From assembly GCF_032854445.1 (NCBI RefSeq), contig NC_088302.1:36400191-36464190 (forward strand): DNA of 64,000 bases. The letters are read 5' to 3'. Source of the DNA: Liolophura sinensis (lineage: Eukaryota > Mollusca > Polyplacophora > Chitonida > Chitonidae). The notes beneath the pieces were generated by a model. It had not been told where the DNA came from and ran no database searches. It worked only from the letters and a program-made list of their open reading frames with translations. Below are positions 48,159 to 58,573 of the stretch, one piece after another. Numbering within the stretch: the stretch's first letter is position 1; the number at the start of each line of letters is the position of its first letter. The position numbers were made by a program, and so were the translations under genes.

Positions 48159-50383
48159 ACATGAATGATAGACATAAAATGAGACAGAATATCAGTTTTT
48201 TATTTATTCTGAAGTTTATAGCCCGCATGAAGATACTTTGCACAGCAGTGATGTTTGGAGAAAAGTCGAAGGAGAAGGGCGCAAACCACGGAACACTGGA
48301 CCATGTTACGATTGCTGGTATATGAACTGTTTGATTCCAGTTTGTCCCTGGAAGTATAAATTGAAACCTTAAGAGAAGCTGAACTGGTTCAATCGAATTC
48401 CAGTCCTCGATTGCTCATTTATGATATGTCCGGACCTGCCTTGCTCCGCATTTGCTTCTGATAGGGATCTATGTCTCAATGCACAGACGGGCCAAAGTTT
48501 CGAAAGGGAGATCAGCATTTGAGTTGCCTTAGCCTGTAGTAAGTAGACAGTTTAGAGAGTATCATAGACTAATTAATTAACAGCTGTGTGCCGGTAAGAA
48601 AGACTGGATCAATGTGATTACGGCCGAGTCCGACAGACACCCAGTCAATAGATCCCTCTAATACAAGGGCAGAGATTAAACGTTAGCTGGCATCTTCCCA
48701 AGGAATTAGTTGCATTGATTTTAGACACGAACCCGAGCTTAGCATTGTAAAAGGCCGCACGGTAACGTGTTTATTTGCCAGTTCTGCGATATCAGAAGGC
48801 CCTTTCATCCGGGCCTATGCCACACAGAAAGCTTTCCGTGGAAATCTCTTCCAGGATTCAAAGCCAGGCACCTCTAACACAACCCCGATTTAACGGAGCG
48901 CTCTATGTCTCCTTCGTTGAGTATAGTCCACCTACAGCATAGATCTCTGTCGTGCCTAATAAATTATCTAGACGGTCAGGTTTCGATGTTATGTCTGGCC
49001 CGAGGAGAGTAATATACTGAATGTATATGCTATATGGGTCAAGAATCCAAAGTAATTAGTTGACTCCAATAAAAAAAAAAATAAAAATAAAAAATTACTT
49101 TTCTTTCATTTGTTACGAAATTTATATCTGTATGGTCTTTTCCTTTCATTTGTTATGATATATATTTTATTTCCCTTCTATTTATTAAAAATATTATAAT
49201 ATAATATTAAATAGCAATTATTCAAAACGTTGCAAATATAAACATTTTCTATTTTTGCATTTCGCACTTTGATATTTCGCACACTTTATTAGACACATTC
49301 AGTGATCCCACTCCACCTGACATTGTACCTTTCAAGCAAATACTTTTAATAGTGTTATAATAGTATTTTACCTATGATGCTTAAACCTTCATGAAAGTTA
49401 ATTTATATCAATTAAATGATGTTTGAGAAACATCAAAGTTTTAGGTCTAAAGCATTTTGAATAATTGTCATTTTAAGAAGGTTATTGTTCCTTCGGACCC
49501 ATGTACCCGATAAACGTGTGTAAGTTGGTTTGCTTTCATTAATCACTCTATATATATCTTGTCAATGACTATTTTTGTATCTTCCTTTATAGGTGAACAA
49601 TAAATAAAATCTTGCTGTATTTCTGGTGTTTTAGAAAACAGAGAACAAAGGGGAAACCTCAGCGGATGCACTTGACCACGGAGTTACTGATCATGCAGGC
49701 GTATGGTCAACGGAATCTGACAAAAGAATTTTATACATACCAATAACTGGTTTCTTCTCGGCAGACCTAGCTATTTATTTATCACTTGAGTTGTGCTGAC
49801 GTCCAAGCACCTAGTATTATCTGTGGGGAAATATCATTACGAACTTTGTTTATAACGCTTAACCTTTTGTGGAAAAAACCGAGGCGTGAAGGAAGAGACG
49901 TATGCTCCATTTGACCTAGAAACGTTCTTCGCTGATGCTGTCCAAACGAAGTAGTTAGTGATCAATAAATGTCTATAAAAAAGGAAGTTGAACAAAGATT
50001 GATTTAATTGAGACAAACAACCGGAATATGGGGCTGCATTAACAGGTAAAATTATTTCAGAGATTTTATTTGCCCAAGGTTGAAGGAGTCTTCCGGGTAA
50101 ACAATAACCTTGTTAAACACTGATACTAAAGTCAAGTCAGGCTTTAAGTTAAGTCTTAATTGCAGAAGACAAATCTAATAGCGGTATAAAAATATAATTA
50201 ATTCTTCAGGGTATACAGGTCACCCAATCAAAGCTTTCCACATAATGATGCCCTGCTTGGGGTTAGAAGTGGAGATTGTTAAAGTATAACAGTGAAAAGT
50301 CGTTACAATTTTAAAAACCTACAAGGTGTCAATTAACCTCATTGTAACATATTTATAAATATGATTTTCGCTATTTTAACTTT
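48159..50383. other. intergenic, no gene recognised
   Basis: Long unassigned stretch, AT-rich around 49070-49250. No coding or repeat signal seen. Confidence 0.4.
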
Positions 50384-50482
50384 ATAGGACACCGGCCAGT
50401 GTTATGAATGGAGGAAACCGGAGTCCGTTGTAAACCTCAGACGCGTGGTAAGTTACTGACAAACCTTCCCACTTGTGACGTA
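50384..50482 (-). repeat. SINE family A, decayed fragment
   Basis: Minus-strand fragment recognisable by 'accggccagtgttatgaatg', 'gaggaaaccgg' and 'gacaaaccttcccacttgtg'. Confidence 0.6.
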
Positions 50483-51487
50483 AATGTCGAGTGATCTACG
50501 ACTTTTTCACTACACAAACGGCCGCTTTTTCTCACCAAGGTCCGAAAACAGGGAGCGCGGGTGATTAAAAGAAAATTCTGTACTAGCACGTGGTTTAACC
50601 GAAACCTCGTTTGTCCCACCGATTCATCTAGCACTAGCCTAGTTTCTTAAATAGCCGGATGTGACCTGTGGGCCATTCCACAAAGCTAGTTTTGACTGAA
50701 GTCAAAATTTGAAAAATGATTTTAGAGATTATTTTCAAGCCCTGTAAATAAATTTTGACCACCTCATCAATGTGATATTAAGACAAATGTGTGAACATTT
50801 CAATCAAAAGCTAGGCATTGTGACAACGTTTTAAATTTTGACGTAAGTCTTTGAGGAATCGGCACCTGTTCCTTCAGCATGTTTCACTTGTACAACAGGG
50901 TGGAAGAGGAGGGGGTTATAGTTGCAGCGTTTCGCCACATACCTGACAAAAATTCCTTCCATAAAACCGCAATCAAATAGCGAGAGTTTGATTTGAGCTT
51001 AATGACCTCACTGGTTAGGGTTGTGGTTGGCTCAGTCAGAAAGAACCTTGGACTCAGTCAGAAAGAACCTTGCACTCGTGGCAACCGACCTTCCTAGTGA
51101 GCATTTAGGTCATACGTTTGAAGCCAACTCTCACTAGTCAAGTAAAGAGAATTTTATTGGTATGACGACACTGTTGCATAGCTGCTGTCTTCTTGTTGGT
51201 TTTATAATGCATGGTTGTTATTGTTTTTAGCTTCATCATGTTATTAATGATGCGATATACTACTGGTGGGCTGCGTGTAGTTTGCCATTTACCCTGTGTA
51301 AGGATACCGCTATCGGAGAGTAAAGATGAGAAATAACCGGTTCTCTGATAAGCGATAGGCTTACACAAGATCAAACAAAGGAACACGAAGACTCTTGAAT
51401 AAGTTCAATACATATATTTTAACAAAATAGACAAATAATACAACTGACAATAATATACAAAACAATACAATAATTATATATACACAC
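50483..51487. other. intergenic, no gene recognised
   Basis: 'cagtcagaaagaaccttg' is duplicated in tandem near 51032-51070. No gene. Confidence 0.4.
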
Positions 51488-52972
51488 AAATATATATTCG
51501 TGACAGAATCAGTTTTACCATTAGTTCACCAGTTCACTAATGTTACTCGGGAAAATCGATTAGTTTGTCAGGTCAGCCGGAAAATTTGAGGCCAACCCCC
51601 ATCGCTGTATACGCTTAATATGGCTCTGGAGTAACCCAGTATAGACGGGTATTAACTTACGATCTCATGGCTAAAAAGACCTCTCTTTGCGACACACAAC
51701 ATGCTGACTGAAAATAAAATTATCATAATGATTCAACTTCCCGAATAACTTTAACTGAAGTCATTGTTGCTTTCCCAACAGAAAAGTTATGCACTTGAAG
51801 AAAGAACATTTTGGATGAGTACTGACCCGCAAAATGGAAAGAATTTCCCCCTTTGCGTTGTCTCAAAAACGAGAACTGCACATTGTGCGCAGTGATAAAC
51901 TCGGGTGGGTATCAGGTGTTATGAACCCCGTCTTTAAAAATTTGTGTTATATTTTTTAAAATTTTTCCTGAGTCATTGTTTGATCTATATTTTTGTCCGA
52001 TTTGTTTACGTTATAGCCTGCACTGTAATTCATTCCAACGTTCTCGAGGCTTCGGTGTTTATGAGTTTCGTGTCATTGTACATAGGGTTTACATTCTGGA
52101 AATATGTGTCGGTGTAGTAAACATGTTTACAATCAAACCATCGAGCTTGTGTTTTGCCACTTGCTATTTTTTGGAGACGGTACTTTGGAGCTTGTATCGA
52201 TCATTGTCTTTGTGTCATTAGGTACATTTCATCCCAGTTTCCCTGAAAGTGACTTCGTGCATATTTCCGAGGAAGCATAAATCGAGAGCTCGGCATCATG
52301 GATGCTACTGTCAACCCGTCCGCCCTGAGAAGTAACACAGGGAGTTGGGGAATAAACCAATTATCGGACTATCATCCGTAGATTGAGGAATTCTATATGT
52401 AGTATCTAACAGCGTCTTAATCTGGATGGAATATTCCCGCTTTTCGACGCTGTCAGATATGTAGCATCTAACAGCGTATAAATCCGGATGGAATTTTCCC
52501 GTTTCCAAAAGCGAGTCAGTCCACTTGAATTTTTAAAGACGGGGTTCGTAACACCTGATACCCACCCGAGTTTATCACTGCGCACAATGTGCAGTTCTCG
52601 TTTTTGACACAACGCAAAGGGGGGAATTCTTTCCATTTTGCGGGTCAGTACTCATCCAAAATGTTCTTTCTTCAAGTGCATAACTTTTCTGTTGGGAAAG
52701 CAAAAATGACTTCTGTTAAAGTTATTCGTGAAGTTGAATCATTATGATAATTTTATTTTAAGTCAGCATGTTGTGTGTCGCAAAGAGAGGTCTTTTTGGC
52801 CATGAGATCGTAAGTTAATACCCGTCTATATTGGGTTACTCCAGCGCCATGTTAAGCGTATACAGCCATGGGGGTTGCCTCAAATTTTCCGGCTGACTAA
52901 TCGATTTTCCCGAGTAACCCTAATAAACTGATGAACTAATGGTAAAACTGATTCTGTCACGAATATATATTT
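51488..52972. mobile_element. foldback element with long terminal inverted repeats
   Basis: The left arm 51488-51942 and right arm 52528-52972 are near-identical inverted complements. Each begins at the outer end with 'aaatatatattcgtgacaga' and ends inside with 'gaccccgtctttaaaaatt'-type sequence. Small indels and substitutions between the arms (for example about 10 extra bases near 51565) show they have aged separately, which argues against an assembly palindrome. The 585-bp centre has no transposase and only a short featureless frame (51976-52221). I see no clear target-site duplication. It resembles non-autonomous foldback or long-TIR DNA transposons. Confidence 0.9.
52396..52515 (+). repeat. 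62-bp tandem repeat inside the foldback centre
   Basis: 'tatgtagtatctaacagcgt' with 'ggatggaatattcccg' is followed 62 bases later by 'tatgtagcatctaacagcgt' with 'ggatggaattttcccg'. The array abuts the inner end of the right arm. Subterminal tandem repeats are common in foldback elements. Confidence 0.9.
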
Positions 52973-53887
52973 ATTGTTGTTAGTTTTATTCGCCACCACT
53001 CGTAAACTCTCGCGAGAGGCCAGCGCCAACAAACGTTCTCCACAAAAATCTCCTTAGCTGCGGAGGTCAATATCAGTCACTATTCAGCGTGTTTGTATTG
53101 TTGGCGAACAAGTGGGATTTTCTCCTTTATATCTGTCAATCGATGGGCCTTGACGACCTCTCCTGACCAGATTTTATCATGCCAAATGTCAGCCTGTGAG
53201 AACGTACTGTCTTGGGACAGCTAAACAAACTCCATTCACAGCTAGAACAACTCATCGAACCCAACTCCTCCTACTCTCCAAAAACACTTCGGAGTTAATC
53301 CATACCAAATAAATTTTTTTGAAACACTCACCGCAAGAGGCTTTTGAGTATGTCTTAAAGCTGTTGGGAAAACAAGATTTATCATCACTCACTCATACAA
53401 GATATTAAGTAAGTCCAATGTTTGAAATATATAATGAATATAAACTAACGCATTTACTCATGACTTGTTTTAAACAAAGATGAGAGGTATTTGCCCAATT
53501 TAACGGTTTCAGGCACTGATTAAGTCCTTTTTGGAACACAGGTCCATTAAAAGATGAAATTTAATTCGCCTGAAAACGTCGATATTTTAGCGTGATGAGA
53601 TTCTTAGCTAAACTGGACAAACTTACCGACATATAAAAGGGAAGCCGTGCCGGCGACAGTTGGATTTGAACTCGTGCCGCGTTTGGTCTAGGGCTACTGC
53701 ATAACTTTACTGAGACAACCTAACACTGCTCATTCAGCCTGGCCTCTTTCTCAGGAATGAAGGCGAGACTGGGGGGATGACCATTTCATGGCAGGATCAG
53801 ATTGAAATTTACCTCATTAAGTACTTCTCAGGTCTTAACAAATACAGTGTGTGTTAGAATGTTAAGGGTATCCGTTCAGCTAACAAT
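52973..53887. other. intergenic, no gene recognised
   Basis: A B-box-like 'gagttcaaatcc' on the minus strand near 53667 suggests a decayed tRNA-derived head. Nothing else recognised. Confidence 0.4.
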
Positions 53888-53942
53888 ATATTTATTTATT
53901 TATTTAATTATTTATTTGATTTGTGTTTTACGCAGTAGCTAA
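53888..53942 (-). repeat. SINE family A, tail fragment
   Basis: (ATTT)n followed by 'gatttgtgttttacgcagta', the extreme 3' end of family A on the minus strand. The flanking words 'agctaacaatat' on both sides look like a target-site duplication around a severely 5'-truncated insertion. Confidence 0.75.
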
Positions 53943-56595
53943 CAATATATCATAGTGTCGCATTAAAACATTTCCAAAGAAAGGTTAAAATACGTATATG
54001 AATTGGTTTGGAATTGTGACTCCATGCTATATATAGAATGATTTGCGCCATGGCAATGATTAACTTGTTCCAGGGATTCGAGTTATTCTAAAACAACAAG
54101 GATCAATTCATGGAGAACTATTACCGCGCCAGAAATGTCTTGAATTAATCCGTTAATATGTAAAACTGGTAACAATATATTAAAGTATCTACACGGGTCA
54201 TTCGAGTGTAGTCTGCAGTTGGTTGTTGTGGCGTGGCGTTATCGTGAGCTAACACAGGTGTCCTGCCAGTCGATTCCTTATTGCTGCTGGCAGGAGTTCT
54301 TTGTGAAAGCATCACCTTATAGGAAGCCATGCGTGTTCAAGTTAACTATCGATGATACCATTAGTGTTAGCGAGTGTAAACAGATCACTTCCATTGCTTC
54401 CTGGATAATGAGATATTCATGGAATCGCCGTTGACGAGCGTGTCTGAGATACGCCATAGAGTTGTAGTCATGTTACATAAGAGTACCTGAGACATTTATC
54501 GACCTGGCAACTTCGGCAGTCACCTCAGTCACGCTTCATTAACCCGTAAGCCGGCACTCCTGAACTCAGCCTCGTGATGGTAAAATAATTACATATAACA
54601 GGTCATACATTAAAAAATAATGTGGGACATATTTTTTGGATGAATGCTTCTGACAAGAAGAACGATTTTCTCTCCATGTGAAAACCGTCTTGCTCGGATG
54701 TGTTCTCCTACAATGGATAAACGAGACAATGAAAGCCCGTTTGGCTAACATAATTTGTCCACGAGCCCAATGCATTTGTTGTGTCTTTTTTGATTCGCCC
54801 TACATGAGTCAAACCGCAGAATCATTGCTTTACAACGATGGGTTGTACTGAGTCGTAACGGGACAAATTTTGATACCCCAATGTCGCAGTACATTGAACC
54901 TGGCATCCTATTTCATGTTTTTTATTAATCAGTTCATCACGGCATCATTTCAATGGAACTTCATTTAGTAATCAACCATTCAAACATTCAATCATTTATT
55001 TTTTATTTATTTAAATTGCCTAGTACTATCAGTTTATAGATTGAATAAAACAAAAGGAACGTGTATCGGCATCACAAGTCTTTCTGAATTCTTGACTTAA
55101 GCAAATGTCCGGGACTTAGATACTACTTAATGCATTTGAAATAATGTCTGAATGAATATTTCTGCAGCTTTCTGTTAAAGAGATACACGGTTTTAGTGAT
55201 GCATAAAACCTGCTTACCATCACCATATTTATGGAAGATACCATAAATGGAAAACAGAAATAAGTGATATCAAAAATATTTTCAATATTTTTCTATCTTA
55301 CGTGTCAGTGAAAATTAGTAGAAAACTGAAAAAAAATTCATCTATGGCATTTTGGTTCTCCAATTTGCAACGTTTTTGAAATTTTATTATCCAATATCGT
55401 TTACAACAGATTTTAATGTTCATCTAAGATTTTTCAAATCTGTCATTCAAAGATAAAACATTTCAAAAATTTAGAAATCTTTAATATTTTTTAACTAATT
55501 CCTTAAATTCCTTTGTTGTGCGTTGTTTTAGCTTCAGTATTCAGCAACATTTGTGCGAAATTTCAAAGCATTATGTTCAAAGCAATAAAACCGAAGTAAA
55601 CTCATTCAACCACACGACTGTGTCAAAAACAGAAATGAGAGAATGGTCGAAATGTAAATTGTGTGCACAGTTTATAAACAAATAATAACATGAGGCAATA
55701 AACATTTACCACAGATACGGTACGTTGCAACAAGTTATTGGTTGGCAACAAATTATACTTTTTGTCAAATCTTAGGCATATACAATTTGAATGTGGTAGG
55801 AAACACCAAAAATGGAGTCTCAAAATGTCAAAGAAACAAATGTACGATAAAAAATGTCGTAAGCCGCTTTGTGTAACTGGGCCCTGAGATGTTTTCGTAT
55901 TCTTAAATACTAACAAAGTCTAATAGGTAAAAAATGGGCTAAATGTTTCAAATGCCCAAATCATTATGGCTCACGACAAGGTCACTGGGGTACATATTTT
56001 GATTACTCATAACTTATATACTAGCATGGTACATGGTTTAGATACTGATTTAATTAATTCGCCCAGAACACTCCTTTGCGTTTTTCCATCAACATATTAT
56101 TTGCGCAGCCTTCACGGGAGTGAAAATTTTGTTATTGCTGTGTATGCTATCCCCAAGCACTGTGTATGTATATGGTCACCAGCCCACACGACCATTTTTA
56201 TTTGTGTTTCAGAATCATGCACCGACAATTCATTGTAGCAGGCTAGCGGCTCTCTACTAGCCTTTTTGGCTTGGCTTATACCGTAATATTGCAATCCCAT
56301 GTAGAATGCAGTTCACTGGTTGAGTTAAACACCAGCCATATTACTGTATGCCAAATTTCCACGCGAGAAACTAAGCTTTAAAAGTTAGAAGCAAATCATT
56401 GTGTGTCCAAAGGTTATACAGGCCCACATCGTAAAAATCGGAAGTCTAACAATATTGGCAAGGCGTTCTGGGTAAAACAAAGCCCATTACCAGACCACCC
56501 CTGTTAGCACAATCAATACAATCCGCTTGGTTACATCTCATTGAGACGGTGGGTAAATATATACAGACATCCACTTAGCTCATGCATACTTTAGC
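53943..56595. other. intergenic, no gene recognised
   Basis: AT-rich with only short featureless frames (54145-54330, 54566-54775, 55623-55916, 55966-56238). Confidence 0.4.
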
Positions 56596-56951
56596 GTGTC
56601 ACCAGAAGATCCACGCTATTCCCAAGGTTTTATCCCAGACGCATTTTGGTTTTGTAGTATTGTCGTTTAAAATATTTAGATATAACTTAGCTCAGATTTT
56701 CTTGTCAGATGGTCAGTTAGGATACGGAAGATTTCATTTGGCCCGTATATAGTAGCCATAATATCAAAGTGGACATTTGTACCAAAATCGTTCACAAGTG
56801 TGTCACTAGAAGATCAAGAATTTTCCCAACGTTTTATCCTAGGTGCACTTTGGTTTTGTAGTGTAATTTCCTATTCTGATGGTCAGCTAGGACACGGAAG
56901 GTTCTATTTCGCCTGTATATAGAAGCCATAATATCAAAGTGGACATTTGTA
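56596..56951 (+). repeat. local direct duplication
   Basis: Unit 1 (56596-56781) and unit 2 (56800-56951) share 'gtgtcac-agaagatc', 'ttggttttgtagt', 'gatggtcag-taggacacgg' and 'gccataatatcaaagtggac'. The second unit lacks about 30 bases present in the first. Confidence 0.9.
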
Positions 56952-57549
56952 TGGAAAAGAACGTTTTGGTACTAATATTTTACTATCGCGGTCATGCTGG
57001 ATTTCTACCAGAAATAAAAACTGAACCAAGAAATTCCTTACTTAGAGATTCACCATGGCCGTGTACGCCAGTCATCTATTAAAGACACCATACACATAGC
57101 ATGTCATTCGTCATAAATTTGTGATATGCGGTTAAGGCATGCGACAGGCGTGTGAGGCGTGTGTAAAATCATAGCCATGTCATCTTTACAATTTCTTTAT
57201 TCCATTGGTGTTTAACATGGTATCAACATAGTAATAAACCAGGTCACATGTTAGATGTAGTGCACCATTACATCATATGCAAGGTAATGCTGAAGACGTT
57301 TAAGCATTTTTATGTGTCGTATTTTGTTTCAAACGTTTGACAAAGAAAAACAGAAGAAGAGGATATGAAACTGTTTAGTGTTCATTTGTCAATTTTGGAA
57401 CATGAAATAAATCCGCATATATTTCATTCAATGGATATTTTTCAGGAATTATTTTCACGTAAGATTTCAGCATGTTAAGGGTGTAATTGTTCCCAACGAA
57501 GTAAAAATAAAGAGAAGTAAATGTTACGAGACTCTGGATCCATTCCATG
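56952..57549. other. intergenic, no gene recognised
   Basis: AT-rich. A minus-strand AATAAA at 57196-57201 could serve a long GABBR2 3' UTR, but no evidence links them. Confidence 0.35.
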
Positions 57550-57599
57550 TTAATTAACTGCAATGACAGCTTCATTTCTATTAGTAACATGGGTCTGAT

Positions 57600-58016
57600 T
57601 ACCGATACAAAGAAACAAAGACAGCTGAACAGTAAAGCAGTGCATTGTAATTTCTGTCCTGGAAGGGTACTCCTTGGCATGGTAACTGTCAATGGTCAGA
57701 GCCTGTCCTGGATTCAAGTGTGTTGTGGAAATTACAGATCCACTAACCAATGTTCGGAAATCGCGATTAACGGATGCCGTATACACATTCACATGATATG
57801 TTAATGTTGAAGAGAAATTGATCACGACAACGGTTGTTAACGCAGATATACCCTGTATTTGTAAGACCCTCAGGGCAAAATTTCACAGCCGAGGTGTCAA
57901 CGCTGAGTCTTACAGAGTGTTCAACTCCAGTTTTAACAGTTGCATATATAAGGTTATACTGCAACTCAGCCACTGCCTTTCCTGAAACTGTATAGTCTCT
58001 AGTGTAGCCATAGCAC
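57600..58016 (-). pseudogene. frameshifted coding-like relic, family unknown
   Basis: On the minus strand an ATG frame from 58016 (starting MCYGYTRDYTVSGKAV) stays open and protein-like to about 57865. A +1 frame then takes over and reads ISALTTVVVINFSS... to RTEITMHCFTVQ near 57630. Both parts are beta-strand-like (alternating Val/Thr/Ser), and the switch occurs without an in-frame stop being needed, which suggests one coding sequence with a single-base frameshift. I do not recognise the family. It lies 0.4 kb downstream of the GABBR2 stop on the same strand and could be a separate gene relic, or sequence in that gene's 3' region. A sequencing error could also produce the shift. Confidence 0.4.
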
Positions 58017-58401
58017 ATCAATCAGACGAAATCTTTCGACCAACCCAATACACCTGCAATATTATAAACGGATATTGGTATTTGTCAGGAAATAAGTTCG
58101 TGCCGAAAGTCCTTCAATTTATAACGTCGTCGACCAGATGGATACTTCTTCTACGACGTATGAAAGTTGGGAAGGTACCTGAGGTCATATATCTTGTCAC
58201 TTTATATGGCGACGGATCAACTTTGCACATCGCTGTGATGCACGGGCTGACTTTGCCAAAGTCACTTCCCTGAGCAGTTCTGCAGTATTGGAAGATTTCT
58301 CACTATCAATCTACGCCATTTGTGAGGGATTGTGAGGCTGTACACTTTCGACAAAAGTCTGTGGTGTGCATGCCTGCACGCTGGTGTTGTTTAGGATTGG
58401 T

Positions 58402-58573
58402 CTAGCCTTCGGAACACTCCTGTATCTGTGAACATCGCCTGCCGATTCTTAAATCTGGAGAGGACAACTCACATTCGCTTGTATCTTTACATTCATATAG
58501 TCTAAGCTCATCCATACTCAGCTCACGAACACTGACATCACTTTCTTCCATGATGTCATACATGGACAGCGTC
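58402..58573 (-). CDS. GABBR2: GABBR2-like last coding exon
   Basis: Acceptor TTTCAG/GACG; its first base completes the Val codon split by the previous exon. It encodes TLSMYDIMEESDVSV to a C-terminus IQECSEG and a stop. It is acidic and Ser-rich, with no RSRR-type ER retention signal (a subunit 1 feature). Assignment rests on matching phase and strand and on the lack of another use for this open frame, as the tail itself is not conserved. Confidence 0.75.

Noticed and set aside
51488-52972. Assembly artefact (false palindrome)
   Set aside because: The arms differ by substitutions and small indels, which a mis-joined palindrome would not show.
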